From an uncultured Prevotellaceae bacterium (GTDB lineage: Bacteria; Bacteroidota; Bacteroidia; Bacteroidales; Bacteroidaceae): DNA of 64,000 nt. The notes beneath the pieces are model-generated. The model saw only the letters and a program-made list of their open reading frames with translations, was not told the DNA's origin and ran no database searches. Positions 17,352 through 26,337 of the stretch are shown one piece after another (position 1 is the stretch's first letter; each line of letters opens with the position of its first letter). Location: positions 62,001 to 126,000 of the forward strand of contig CASFNA010000012.1 of assembly GCA_949295905.1 (NCBI GenBank), written 5' to 3'. A program made the position numbers and the translations under genes.

Positions 17352-18362
17352 ATGAGCAAATTAATAGTTTCATTATCGCCGCATGCGCATGGAAACGATA
17401 GCGTGGAGCGCAACATGTATTGCGTAATCATAGCCTTGGTGCCGGCGTTGCTCGTGTCTTTCCTTTATTTCGGAATAGGCTCGGTGGTGGTCTGTGCGTC
17501 AAGCGTGGCCGCATGTGTTTTCTTCGAGTGGGCGATAACAAAATATATGTTGAAAAGGCAGCCTACCATCATGGACGGTTCGGCCATATTGACGGGTCTG
17601 CTGCTTGGCTTCAACCTGCCTTCCAACCTTCCCGTGTGGATTGTTATAATAGGCGCGCTGGTGGCAATAGGCATCGGCAAGATGACTTTCGGAGGCCTTG
17701 GCTGCAATCCGTTCAACCCTGCGCTGGTAGGCCGTTGCTTCCTTCTGGCTTCGTTCCCGGCGCAGATGACGTCGTGGCCGGTGGCCGGTCAGCTTGCTTC
17801 TTACGTGGATGCGCAGACCGCCGCGACACCGCTTAGCATAATGAAGACGGCGATAAAGACCGGCGACGCTTCCGTATTGGAGCAGCTTCCGAGCTCTATG
17901 TCCCTGCTGCTCGGCAACCCCGGACTGAACAACGGTGCCGGATGTATCGGCGAGGTGTGCGCCCTTGCGCTCCTTATAGGCTTGGCATACATGCTTTGGA
18001 AGAAAATCATAACATGGCACATACCTGTAAGCATCCTCGCCACGGTGTTTGTATTCAGCGGACTTCTGCATCTTGCCAACCCCGTTTACGCCAACCCGGT
18101 GGCTACGCTGCTTAGCGGCGGACTCATGCTTGGTGCAATTTTTATGGCAACCGATTACGTTACGTCGCCCATGACGCATAAGGGGCAGCTCATTTATGGT
18201 GTGTCTATCGGTTTCCTTACGGTCGTTATACGAAACTGGGGCTCATACCCCGAGGGCATGTCGTTCGCCATTCTCATCATGAATGCGTTGACTCCCTTAA
18301 TCAATACATATGTAAAGCCGAAGCGTTTTGGCGAAATTGCAAGCAAGGAGGGCGGAAAATGA
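17352..18362 (+). CDS. rnfD: Rnf electron transport complex subunit D
   Basis: Integral membrane subunit with covalently bound FMN, 336 residues and about eight to ten hydrophobic segments. The flavin site fits the ApbE target pattern DxxTxAT: D153-A-Q-T156-A-A-T159, followed by PLS as in RnfD and NqrB. Conserved TGLLLGFNLP and GGLGCNPFNPALVGR loops are present. It overlaps rnfG by 4 bp. Confidence 0.96.
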   Translation: MSKLIVSLSPHAHGNDSVERNMYCVIIALVPALLVSFLYFGIGSVVVCASSVAACVFFEWAITKYMLKRQPTIMDGSAILTGLLLGFNLPSNLPVWIVIIGALVAIGIGKMTFGGLGCNPFNPALVGRCFLLASFPAQMTSWPVAGQLASYVDAQTAATPLSIMKTAIKTGDASVLEQLPSSMSLLLGNPGLNNGAGCIGEVCALALLIGLAYMLWKKIITWHIPVSILATVFVFSGLLHLANPVYANPVATLLSGGLMLGAIFMATDYVTSPMTHKGQLIYGVSIGFLTVVIRNWGSYPEGMSFAILIMNALTPLINTYVKPKRFGEIASKEGGK

Positions 18363-18976
18363 AAAAGCTGGAATCTACTATAACAAACATGGTGGTTGTG
18401 CTCGTGGGCGTTGCCTTGGTAACAGGCAGCATCTTGGCATACGTCAACCATGTGACTGAAGAGCCTATAAGGCTTCAGGCAGAAAAGACACTTGCCGACG
18501 GAATAAAGGCCGTAATGGGCGGTGTAGAGCTGACCGTAGCCAAGGATGACACCGTAAGGCAGAACGTTGCAGGCAAGGAAACGACGTTCGTTATACATGA
18601 AGCCGTAGGCGCGGACAAAGCTCTACTGGGCGCAGCCGTGGAGAGTACGGCCGGCGGATTTGGCGGAGACTTGAAGGTGCTGGTGGGTTTTGACACTGAC
18701 GGGAAAATCCTCGGATACACCGTATTGCAGCACGCGGAGACCCCGGGACTTGGCGCAAAGGCCGACAAATGGTTTCAGAAGGACGGCAAGGGGTGCATAA
18801 TAGGCAAAAGCCCGGCCACGGACAAGCTGACCGTTAAGAAGGACGGGGGCGATATTGACGCCATAACGGCGTCCACCATTACGAGCCGCGCTTTCCTCTT
18901 GGCCGTAACCCAGGCGTACCAGGCGTACAAGTCAGTGCCTGTAGACGCGCATACCGGTGCAACGGGCAAGCATTGA
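18359..18976 (+). CDS. rnfG: Rnf electron transport complex subunit G
   Basis: Periplasm-facing flavoprotein with one N-terminal helix (about 8-30) and an FMN-binding domain, 205 residues. The expected flavinylation site reads D167-A-I-T170-A-S-T173, a variant of DxxTGAT with the acceptor Thr kept. A second, exact match to the ApbE consensus, D196-A-H-T199-G-A-T202, lies three residues from the C-terminus. Whether both are modified cannot be told from the sequence. It overlaps rnfD and lies 32 bp before rnfE. Confidence 0.95.
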   Translation: MKKLESTITNMVVVLVGVALVTGSILAYVNHVTEEPIRLQAEKTLADGIKAVMGGVELTVAKDDTVRQNVAGKETTFVIHEAVGADKALLGAAVESTAGGFGGDLKVLVGFDTDGKILGYTVLQHAETPGLGAKADKWFQKDGKGCIIGKSPATDKLTVKKDGGDIDAITASTITSRAFLLAVTQAYQAYKSVPVDAHTGATGKH

Positions 18977-19008
18977 AAATGTTTCATCATAATTAAAATG
19001 CAGAAGCA

Positions 19009-19593
19009 ATGAATTACATAAAGATATTGATTAACGGCATAGTAAAGGAGAACCCTACGTTTGTGCTTCTCCTTGGAATGTGCCCTACGCTGGCTACCAC
19101 CACGTCGGCCATGAATGGTTTGTCGATGGGATTGGCTACGACGTTCGTGCTTATATGCTCCAACTTGGTGATTTCACTTATCAAGAACCTTACGCCCGAC
19201 ATGGTGCGCATTCCTGTTTTCGTGGTTGTAATCGCGTCATTTGTCACTATATTGCAGATGCTGATGCAGGCTTACGTGCCGGCCATCTACGCTACGCTCG
19301 GCCTTTACATACCGCTCATCGTGGTAAACTGCATCATCCTTGGACGTGCCGAGGCCTTTGCCTGCAACCACGGGCCGGTGGAAAGCCTGTTCGACGGGGC
19401 CGGCATGGGACTTGGATTCAGCGTGGCGTTGACGCTGCTCGGCGCGGTGCGCGAGCTGCTCGGCGCAGGTTCTATATTCGGAATAGCGTTGTTGCCTGAA
19501 ACGAGCAATATGCTTCTCTTCATCTTGCCTCCGGGTGCGTTCATCACTTTGGGGTATCTGATTGCAATAGTTAACAGGTTTAAGAAAGCGTAA
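19009..19593 (+). CDS. rnfE: Rnf electron transport complex subunit E
   Basis: Integral membrane subunit related to NqrD, 194 residues with about six transmembrane helices. It has the half-channel cysteine motif region LLLGMCPTLATTTSAMNG and the second conserved loop IPLIVVNCIILGRAEAFA. Together with RnfA it forms the membrane pair holding an Fe-S cluster. It is 3 bp before rnfA. Confidence 0.96.
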   Translation: MNYIKILINGIVKENPTFVLLLGMCPTLATTTSAMNGLSMGLATTFVLICSNLVISLIKNLTPDMVRIPVFVVVIASFVTILQMLMQAYVPAIYATLGLYIPLIVVNCIILGRAEAFACNHGPVESLFDGAGMGLGFSVALTLLGAVRELLGAGSIFGIALLPETSNMLLFILPPGAFITLGYLIAIVNRFKKA

Positions 19594-19596
19594 CTT

Positions 19597-20199
19597 ATGG
19601 AATACTTACTGATATTCATCTCGGCGATATTTGTGAACAACATCGTGTTGTCACAATTTCTGGGCATCTGCCCGTTTCTCGGCGTGTCGCAAAAGATTTC
19701 GACATCGCTCGGCATGGGTGCGGCCGTGGCTTTCGTGCTCACCCTTTCAACCATAGTGACGTATCTTGTGCAGATATACATCCTCAACCCCATGGGGCTG
19801 CAATACCTCCAGACGATAGCCTTCATCCTCGTTATAGCCGCGTTGGTGCAGATGGTTGAGATTATATTGAAGAAGGTGTCGCCTGCGCTATACCAGGCGC
19901 TTGGCATCTATCTGCCGCTAATCACCACCAACTGCGCTGTGCTTGGCGTTGCAATCTTGGTTATACAGAAGGACTTTTCGCTCATTCAGAGCGTGGTCTA
20001 TGCCTTCTCCACGGCTGTAGGCTTCGCCGTAGCTTTGGTGGTTTTTGCCGGAATACGCGAGCAGCTGGCCATGGTAAGCATCCCCAAGGGCATGCGCGGA
20101 ATGGCAATAGTGCTTGTCACTGCAGGCTTGTTGAGCCTCGCATTCATGGGCTTTTCAGGTGTGGACGGCGGTTTGAGGGAGCTGTTCGGACTGAATTGA
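19597..20199 (+). CDS. rnfA: Rnf electron transport complex subunit A
   Basis: Integral membrane subunit related to NqrE, 200 residues with about six transmembrane helices. Typical motifs are FVNNIVLSQFLGICPFLGVS near the start and YLPLITTNCAVLGVA in the middle, each carrying a conserved Cys of the RnfA/E cluster. It is the last gene of the operon and is followed by a strong terminator. Confidence 0.97.
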   Translation: MEYLLIFISAIFVNNIVLSQFLGICPFLGVSQKISTSLGMGAAVAFVLTLSTIVTYLVQIYILNPMGLQYLQTIAFILVIAALVQMVEIILKKVSPALYQALGIYLPLITTNCAVLGVAILVIQKDFSLIQSVVYAFSTAVGFAVALVVFAGIREQLAMVSIPKGMRGMAIVLVTAGLLSLAFMGFSGVDGGLRELFGLN

Positions 20200-20216
20200 G
20201 CCTTGATATTATGTAA

Positions 20217-20256
20217 TAAAACAGGGGTAAAGCGGCAAGCTTTGCCCCTGTTTTTG
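20217..20256 (+). terminator. rnf operon terminator
   Basis: AAAACAGGGGTAAAG and CTTTGCCCCTGTTTTT around a short loop, followed by GTTTTT, directly after rnfA. Confidence 0.88.
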
Positions 20257-20339
20257 TTTTTATGGGGACGGTTGGCATGGTTTATAGACTTTGCTTTGCA
20301 TGATTTATTGCACATTTTATCTTTTTTGTACATATATTT

Positions 20340-20370
20340 TTTGAAAAGATGCGGATTTTAGTTATTTTTG
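20340..20370 (+). promoter_or_regulatory. Promoter of galE
   Basis: TTTG at 20340-20343, 19 bp, TATTTTTG at 20363-20370, followed 33 bp later by the galE ATG. Confidence 0.75.
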
Positions 20371-20402
20371 CGTTTTAGACGAATTTAATTATCACAAAAC
20401 TT

Positions 20403-21446
20403 ATGAAACAGACAATTTTGGTTACCGGCGGCACCGGCTTTATCGGTTCGCATACGGTAGTGGAGCTGCAACAGGCCGGGTATAAGGTCGTAATCGTGGA
20501 CAACCTTTCAAACTCGAAGGCCGACGTGGTAGACGGAATAGAGAAAATCACAGGCGTGCGTCCGGCTTTCGAGCAGGTGGACTGCTGCGACCTGGCGGCC
20601 ATGGACGCCGTCTTCGCCAAGTACGGCGACATCAAGGGCATAATACATTTCGCGGCGAGCAAGGCCGTCGGCGAGAGCGTGCAGAAGCCTCTGATGTATT
20701 ACCGCAACAACATAACCAGCCTGCTGAACATCCTTGAACTGATGCCTAAGCACGGCGTGAAGGGCATAATATTCTCGTCGAGCTGTACGGTGTACGGCCA
20801 GCCTTCGCCCGAGCATCTGCCCGTGACCGAGGATGCGCCGATACAGAAAGCCCTAAGCCCTTACGGCAACACAAAGCAGGTAAACGAGGAAATAATACAG
20901 GACTACATACATAGCGGTGCCCCGATTAAGTCTGTAATCTTAAGATATTTCAACCCGATTGGCGCGCATCCGACGGCCTACATCGGCGAGCTGCCCAACG
21001 GAGTGCCGATGAACCTCATACCGTTCGTAACACAGACGGCCATCGGAATACGCAAGCAGCTCAAAATATTCGGCAACGACTACAATACCCCTGACGGCAC
21101 CTGCATACGCGACTACATCTACGTGGTAGACCTGGCAAAGGCTCACGTCAAGGCCATGGAGCGCGTACTCGACAAGGAAGGCACTGATGCAGTGGAAATC
21201 TTTAACATCGGTACAGGTCGAGGCGTGAGCACGCTTGAAGTGGTAGAGGGCTTTGAGAAGGCTACTGGCGTGAAGGTTAACTGGGAATACGCTCCGCGCC
21301 GTGAGGGCGACATAGAGAAGGTTTGGGCCGACCCGACTAAGGCCAACACCGTATTGGGATGGAAAGCCGAGACCAGCCTTGAAGACACCCTGCGCTCTGC
21401 ATGGAAATGGCAGGTTAAACTTGACGAGGAGGCTAAGAAGGCCTGA
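20403..21446 (+). CDS. galE: UDP-glucose 4-epimerase
   Basis: Interconverts UDP-glucose and UDP-galactose for galactose use and surface polysaccharides. 347 residues of the extended short-chain dehydrogenase family: the Rossmann motif GGTGFIGSH at 9-17, the catalytic Tyr in SPYGNTKQ with the upstream SSSCTVYG, and YFNPIGAHPTAYIGE in the sugar site. It stands alone with its own promoter and terminator. Confidence 0.97.
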   Translation: MKQTILVTGGTGFIGSHTVVELQQAGYKVVIVDNLSNSKADVVDGIEKITGVRPAFEQVDCCDLAAMDAVFAKYGDIKGIIHFAASKAVGESVQKPLMYYRNNITSLLNILELMPKHGVKGIIFSSSCTVYGQPSPEHLPVTEDAPIQKALSPYGNTKQVNEEIIQDYIHSGAPIKSVILRYFNPIGAHPTAYIGELPNGVPMNLIPFVTQTAIGIRKQLKIFGNDYNTPDGTCIRDYIYVVDLAKAHVKAMERVLDKEGTDAVEIFNIGTGRGVSTLEVVEGFEKATGVKVNWEYAPRREGDIEKVWADPTKANTVLGWKAETSLEDTLRSAWKWQVKLDEEAKKA

Positions 21447-21472
21447 CGGCTGTATAGGCGTTGTTCATGATA

Positions 21473-21508
21473 CAACCGGCGGAGGCGAATGTCCTTCCGC
21501 CGGTTTTG
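21473..21508 (+). terminator. galE terminator
   Basis: AACCGGCGGAGG and CCTTCCGCCGGTTTTG with a short loop, followed by a T-rich stretch. Confidence 0.85.
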
Positions 21509-21624
21509 TCTTTATTATTCTATGGTTATGCGGTTGTAGGGTGTAGGTGGTTGGTTGAGAACAAAGCGTTTTTACCGTCGGCAACATTCAATCTGTAAAT
21601 AATTACAATGTTTTCATTTGTTTT

Positions 21625-21655
21625 TTTGTTGTTTTAGTATTATTGTTTAAATTTG
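21625..21655 (+). promoter_or_regulatory. Promoter of the 179-residue lipoprotein
   Basis: TTTG at 21625-21628, 19 bp, TAAATTTG at 21648-21655. The leader is about 90 nt. The rest of the 305-bp gap after galE (21509-21620) shows nothing else. Confidence 0.68.
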
Positions 21656-21751
21656 TAACGACCAAAACAAATTATTATGAGAACAATGAAATTTAAGTGC
21701 TTGATTAAATAAGATACAATGTTTAACCAAAATAAATAGGAGGATTTTGTT

Positions 21752-22291
21752 ATGAAGAAATGGTTTTATATAATGCTGCTTGCTTTGCCTTTGTGCTTGA
21801 CAGGTTGCAATGACGATGATAACGAAGAACCTTATGGGCCGTTTATCGCTATTGGTTTCGGTTGCAGGTTGGACTTGTATAACGCCGATGGCACTGCCTG
21901 CGAGATTGACCAGCTGGACGTGGACAGAGGCAGAATCGAGATTCAGAAAAAGGAATGCGAGAAAGAATCGTTTGTTGATATTTCGTCAGATGTATCTGGA
22001 AACAGTATGTATTTTGATTTATCAGTATGGTCGCATGAACACTCTGACCACCTGAACAACATTGTTTTTACAATGCGGATAACATCGAAGACACTGTTCG
22101 GCGACGATAAAGGACGCGACATTACAATTTGCGCTGACCTGAGAAATGTAATGAATTACACAATCAAATCTGTAACATCTTCAGATTTGCAAGTAAATTC
22201 GGAGTTGTTATTTGTAGAAGATGAACAAGCAAAACATGACTATGTCCTGCCAATACGTATTACGCTTGACGATACGGCACAGGATAAGTAA
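21752..22291 (+). CDS. Hypothetical lipoprotein
   Basis: 179 residues. The lipoprotein signal ends LCLTGCNDDDNEEP, with Cys19 followed by acidic residues, a pattern linked in Bacteroidota to surface export. The mature part looks like one small beta-rich domain (FVDISSDVSGNSMYFDLSVW, VFTMRITSKTLFG). It resembles small secreted DUF lipoproteins of Bacteroidales, but I do not recognise the family. It is AT-richer than its neighbours and stands alone between a promoter and a terminator. Confidence 0.75.
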   Translation: MKKWFYIMLLALPLCLTGCNDDDNEEPYGPFIAIGFGCRLDLYNADGTACEIDQLDVDRGRIEIQKKECEKESFVDISSDVSGNSMYFDLSVWSHEHSDHLNNIVFTMRITSKTLFGDDKGRDITICADLRNVMNYTIKSVTSSDLQVNSELLFVEDEQAKHDYVLPIRITLDDTAQDK

Positions 22292-22313
22292 ACATGAGGC
22301 ACATAAATAAACC

Positions 22314-22357
22314 AAAGCATGGAAGTAGCTTGTGAAAAGCCTTTCCATGCTTTTTTG
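22314..22357 (+). terminator. Terminator of the lipoprotein gene
   Basis: AAAGCATGGAA and TTCCATGCTTTTTTG with a loop of about 20 nt. Confidence 0.8.
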
Positions 22358-22438
22358 TATATCGTATAAGAACGGCCGTCCCTAATTAAATGTTTGCTCT
22401 TTTGTATCGTAATAAGCGGACGCTTTTTATAATTTGCC

Positions 22439-22526
22439 AAATGCCGTCTTTGCGGCTTTCAAATGCCGTCTTTCATTTCGTCAAACATGCCCTTTGGGAA
22501 TATAAAAGACCATGTTTTGCAAAATG
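22439..22526. repeat. 22-bp-period intergenic array, 4 units (lipoprotein/panD)
   Basis: Cores AAATGCCGTCTTT (22439 and again 22461), AAACATGCCCTTT (22483), AAAGACCATGTTT (22505), in strict 22-bp register. It lies between convergent genes and abuts the panD terminator. Confidence 0.82.
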
Positions 22527-22527
22527 G

Positions 22528-22567
22528 ACGACGTCCCGGCTGCAAGAGGGTGCGGCCGGGACGTCGT
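22528..22567 (-). terminator. panD terminator
   Basis: CGACGTCCCGGC and GCCGGGACGTCG, a perfect 12-bp stem. On the minus strand it is followed by TCCATTTTGC. It stops the panC-panD unit. Confidence 0.75.
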
Positions 22568-22588
22568 TGCTATTCAGTGTGAGTGTTG

Positions 22589-22936
22589 TTACTTCACAAT
22601 CTTGTTGTGCTCGGGGAACACTACGGTGGGCTTGTAAGACTTGGCCTCCTCGAAGTCCATCAGGGCGTAGGCTATGATTATAACAGTGTCGCCTACCTGG
22701 CATTTCCTCGCCGCCGCGCCGTTAAGGCATATGCAGCCGCTGCCGCGCTCGCCCTTGATGATGTACGTCTCGAAGCGTTCGCCGTTGTTGTTGTTCACTA
22801 TTTGCACCTTTTCGCCTGCTATCAGGCCGGCCGCGTCCATCAACTCCTCGTCGATGGTGATGCTGCCCATATAGTTGAGGTTGGCCTCGGTCACCTGGAC
22901 GCAGTGCAGTTTGCTTTTCAATACTTCTATCATCAT
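22589..22936 (-). CDS. panD: Aspartate 1-decarboxylase proenzyme
   Basis: Forms beta-alanine from aspartate for pantothenate synthesis. 115 residues. The self-cleavage site is G24-S25 (YMGSITID), where Ser25 becomes the pyruvoyl group. This numbering matches characterised PanD proteins and supports the first of two adjacent Met codons as start. The C-terminal [19 protein letters not shown] motif is typical. It follows panC by 7 bp on the same strand. Confidence 0.96.
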   Translation of the reverse strand: MMIEVLKSKLHCVQVTEANLNYMGSITIDEELMDAAGLIAGEKVQIVNNNNGERFETYIIKGERGSGCICLNGAAARKCQVGDTVIIIAYALMDFEEAKSYKPTVVFPEHNKIVK

Positions 22937-22943
22937 GGCTTTG

Positions 22944-23795
22944 TCAGCTTTTGTATTTTATGTGGTCTATTAGCCTTACCGGCCTTGCTCCGCAATAAAC
23001 GGTGATGCAGCCTACGATGTAGGCGGAGCCGTCCCAGCCGGCAACGGGCTGGAGCGTGTTGCCGTCAACTATTTCAAAGTATTCCACGTCAAGCCCGTCT
23101 ACGGCGTTGATTTGGTTTACCACGTGGTCGTGGGTCTCTTTCAGGGTGTGTGTCTTGGCGTATTCAAGGCTTTCTTTGAGAGCCTTGAATATGTTTGGTG
23201 CTATCGCTCTTTCTTCGGGCGAGAGCAGGGCGTTGCGCGATGAGCGCGCCAGCCCGTCGGTGTCGCGCACTATGGGGCACTCCACTATGTTTACTTTCAG
23301 CCCCAACGACTTCACCATAGCTTTTACTACGGCTATTTGCTGCCAGTCTTTCTCGCCGAAATAAGCCCTGTCCGGGCGCACTATGTAGAACAGGCGGCTT
23401 ACCACCTGACACACTCCGTTGAAGTGGCCGGGGCGGTGTGCTCCCTCCATTACGGTTGAAACCGGGGGAAACTCGAAGTGACGCGTGTCGGGAGTGGGGT
23501 ACATCTCCTCCACGGACGGCGCGAACACATAGTCGGCTCCGACGCTTTCCAGCAGCCTGCAATCGGCTTCAAGGTCACGTGGATATGAGCTCAAGTCTTT
23601 CGGGTCGTTGAATTGGGTGGGGTTGACAAAGACGGAAACAACCGTGACGTCGTTGTCCGTGACACTTTTCTTGACTAAGGAAGCGTGTCCTTCATGTAGC
23701 GCTCCCATCGTAGGTACGAGTCCTACGCTCCTGCCTTGTTTCCTGTCGTCGAACAAAGTGTTTTGAAGTTCGGCTATCTTATGAAAAACCTGCAT
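22944..23795 (-). CDS. panC: Pantothenate synthetase
   Basis: Joins pantoate and beta-alanine using ATP. 283 residues with the nucleotidyltransferase motif H34-EGH37 (MGALHEGH), [22 protein letters not shown] and the KMSxS-like loop region [10 protein letters not shown]. It is the first gene of a panC-panD unit, divergent from the glycogen-synthase-like gene. panB lies 31 kb away in the window. Confidence 0.97.
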   Translation of the reverse strand: MQVFHKIAELQNTLFDDRKQGRSVGLVPTMGALHEGHASLVKKSVTDNDVTVVSVFVNPTQFNDPKDLSSYPRDLEADCRLLESVGADYVFAPSVEEMYPTPDTRHFEFPPVSTVMEGAHRPGHFNGVCQVVSRLFYIVRPDRAYFGEKDWQQIAVVKAMVKSLGLKVNIVECPIVRDTDGLARSSRNALLSPEERAIAPNIFKALKESLEYAKTHTLKETHDHVVNQINAVDGLDVEYFEIVDGNTLQPVAGWDGSAYIVGCITVYCGARPVRLIDHIKYKS

Positions 23796-23888
23796 GATGT
23801 ATATTGTGTTTCAACACTTATTGAATCGGCGTGCAAAATAACAACAAATTTCTTAAATAAAGAAGAATAATCGGGAAAATATGCCGTT

Positions 23889-23901
23889 AAGGATGGCCTT
23901 T
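23889..23901. repeat. Lone copy of the 22-bp-array core
   Basis: AAGGATGGCCTTT followed by TGCC matches the core and linker start of the 22-bp array family, but no neighbouring unit is in register. Probably a decayed or solitary unit between panC and the glycogen-synthase-like gene. Confidence 0.35.
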
Positions 23902-23946
23902 TGCCTAATAAACGAAAAAAAATACTCGTTTTACGAAGATTTTTCG

Positions 23947-23954
23947 TACCTTTG
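23947..23954 (+). promoter_or_regulatory. -7 box of the glycogen-synthase-like gene
   Basis: TACCTTTG about 20 bp before the ATG at 23975. No good TTTG is seen 19-21 bp upstream. Confidence 0.45.
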
Positions 23955-23974
23955 CAAGGATAAAAATTAACATC

Positions 23975-24796
23975 ATGAAGGCAAAGAAGGTATTGTTCAT
24001 AAACCAGGAAATCACTCCTTACGTTCCGGAAAGCGAGATGTCGCACTTGGGCCGCGCCCTGCCGCAGGCCATACAGGAAAAGGGATACGAGATACGGACT
24101 TTCATGCCAAAATGGGGCAACATCAACGAGAGGCGCGGCCAGCTGCATGAGGTTATACGCCTGTCGAGGATGATGCTCATCATCGACGAGACCGACCATC
24201 CGCTTATAATCAAGGTCGCGTCGATACCGTCAACGCGGATACAGGTGTATTTCATAGACAACGAGGATTATTTCACAAAACGCCTGATGGCGTTCGACGA
24301 GAACGGCAACGAATATGACGACAACGGCGAGAGGGCGGTGTTCTTTGCGCGCGGCGTGCTCGAAACGGTCAAGAAGCTGCGCTGGACGCCCGACATCATA
24401 CATTGCCAGGGATGGATGTGCTCTGCCATACCTTTATATATAAAGACGGCTTATCATGACGAGCCTTCGTTTGCCAATACAAAGGTTGTCACCTCTTTGT
24501 TCTCGGAAGAGCTGCACGGGAGTCTTGGCGAGAATTTCAGGAACAGCATAGAGTTCAGGGACGTGAAGCCTGAGATACTTGACGGCTACGGAAAGGATTT
24601 CAGCTTCGTCGATTTCGAAAAGCTTGCCATAGATTATTCTGACGGTATCGTAAACGCGGGAAAAGATGTCAACCCCGAATTAATCGCCTATGCCGAGAGC
24701 AAAGGGCTGCCCGTGTTGGTCAATCCGGGCGACGAGGATTTGTGCCAGGCATATGAAACCTTCTATGACAAGATATTCGAAGGTAATGCAGAATAA
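23975..24796 (+). CDS. Glycogen/starch synthase N-terminal domain protein
   Basis: 273 residues that match only the N-terminal half of GT5 glycogen synthases: a start similar to KVLFINQEITPYVPESEM (substrate-binding loop region), then LGRALPQAIQEKGYEIR, MPKWG and DIIHCQGWMCSAIP. The C-terminal GT-B domain that binds the nucleotide sugar is absent and the reading frame ends cleanly, so this is not an obvious frameshift. It may be a regulatory or structural paralogue. It is followed 35 bp later by the DUF4270 lipoprotein and is divergent from panC. Confidence 0.8.
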   Translation: MKAKKVLFINQEITPYVPESEMSHLGRALPQAIQEKGYEIRTFMPKWGNINERRGQLHEVIRLSRMMLIIDETDHPLIIKVASIPSTRIQVYFIDNEDYFTKRLMAFDENGNEYDDNGERAVFFARGVLETVKKLRWTPDIIHCQGWMCSAIPLYIKTAYHDEPSFANTKVVTSLFSEELHGSLGENFRNSIEFRDVKPEILDGYGKDFSFVDFEKLAIDYSDGIVNAGKDVNPELIAYAESKGLPVLVNPGDEDLCQAYETFYDKIFEGNAE

Positions 24797-24831
24797 GGTA
24801 AATTGTTTTTGTTTTTAAGATTTACATCCAG

Positions 24832-26337
24832 ATGAAAATAGGTGTTTTTGCGTTCATTGTGGCGTTCGCGTCAATAATGTTCGCTTCGTGTGATGATACG
24901 ACAGGTACTATAGGTAGTTCTTTGACGGATAACATGGACATGCTTGAAGTGTCTACCGATACGTTTGGAGTAGCCTCACGGTCAGCCGTTTCGGGAGCAG
25001 TGTTGTCCCGTAACACAACAGGATATCTCGGCATAATCCGTGACCCAGAGACAGGAAACTATATTACCGGAGACTTCATGGCGCAGTTTGGCACACTTGA
25101 GGACTATAATTTGCCTGAACTTGACAGCATCGTCAGCCTTACAGACGAATTCACCGAGAGTGATACTTGGGAAGACAAGATAAACAAGGTGGTAGCCGAT
25201 TCTTGCCATATCAGACTGTTTTATACCAGCTATTACGGCGATTCACTTGCTACGATGAACCTGACAGCGCATGAAATGGCCAAACCGATGAGTGAAGGTA
25301 TGCCTTATTATTCGGATTTTGACCCGATGGCAGAAGGTTATGTAGGTAACGACGGTTTCAAGATAAACAAGACCTATACACTGACAGACCTTAGTGTGAG
25401 CGAGGATGAGCGTTGGGACGAAAGTTCTTATACGCCGAATATTAAGATTAACTTGGATAAGCCTTACACCGATAAGGACGGAGTCTCTTATAACAATTAC
25501 GGCACATATATAATGCGTAAATATTATGAGAATCCTGATTATTTCAAGAATTCGTATAATTTCATACATGACATATGTCCGGGATTCTATTTTAAGATGA
25601 ATGACGGACTTGGTGCAATGGCTTATATTACGGTAAGCCAGCTTAATATATACTTCAAGTACAAGGCTGACACAATATATGTTGGTACATCATCGTTTGC
25701 AGGGACGGAAGAGGTATTGCAGACTACCAATATTGAAAATGACGGAGGAGCGCTTGACGAGCTTGCCAATGACGAGAACTGTACGTATCTGAAAACCCCT
25801 GCCGGTATTTTTACTGTGCTTGACCTTCCTGTAGACGATGTCATGAAAGGGCATGAAAACGATACGTTGAATACAGCGAAACTGGTGCTTACACGAATGA
25901 ATAATACCAATCAGAGTGAATATTCGTTGGATTATCCGACTACTTTGCTGATGATACCTTTGGACAGTATTGACAGTTTCTTCGAGAACGAAGATATCAT
26001 AGATTACCAAAAGTCGTTTTATGCAAGTTTTGACGTGGATTCAAATTCAAACCCACGTTATAACACTTATACATTCAACAACATATCAGGTATGATAACT
26101 TTCATGTACGACAAGAAGAACAACGGGCTTGCCTCCGACCCGAATTGGCTTGCCAATCATGAAGATTGGAACAAGGTTGTAATCATACCGGTAAGCATTA
26201 CTACCAATAGTTCCCAGCAGATAGTGAATGTAGTGCATGACATGAGCCTTAAGAGCACACGCTTGTTAAGAGGTGACGGAACCGATAATTCGCCGATAAA
26301 GTTGAGTGTTGTTTACAGTAAATTCAATCATGAGTAA
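24832..26337 (+). CDS. DUF4270 family lipoprotein
   Basis: 501 residues. The lipoprotein signal ends SIMFASCDD (Cys20). The mature part has the DUF4270 layout: early TTGTIGSSLTDNMDML, then TGYLGIIRDPETGNYITGDF, later a long beta-rich stretch with DSIVSL and LDSIDSF. The family is found next to the glycogen-synthase-like gene in many Bacteroidales; the role is unknown, though a surface or outer-membrane location is likely. Its stop codon overlaps the start of the following 43-residue gene (TAATG). Confidence 0.86.
   Translation: MKIGVFAFIVAFASIMFASCDDTTGTIGSSLTDNMDMLEVSTDTFGVASRSAVSGAVLSRNTTGYLGIIRDPETGNYITGDFMAQFGTLEDYNLPELDSIVSLTDEFTESDTWEDKINKVVADSCHIRLFYTSYYGDSLATMNLTAHEMAKPMSEGMPYYSDFDPMAEGYVGNDGFKINKTYTLTDLSVSEDERWDESSYTPNIKINLDKPYTDKDGVSYNNYGTYIMRKYYENPDYFKNSYNFIHDICPGFYFKMNDGLGAMAYITVSQLNIYFKYKADTIYVGTSSFAGTEEVLQTTNIENDGGALDELANDENCTYLKTPAGIFTVLDLPVDDVMKGHENDTLNTAKLVLTRMNNTNQSEYSLDYPTTLLMIPLDSIDSFFENEDIIDYQKSFYASFDVDSNSNPRYNTYTFNNISGMITFMYDKKNNGLASDPNWLANHEDWNKVVIIPVSITTNSSQQIVNVVHDMSLKSTRLLRGDGTDNSPIKLSVVYSKFNHE

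Noticed and set aside
16346-17431. 361-residue minus-strand open frame
   Set aside because: Antisense to rnfC with no plausible protein features.
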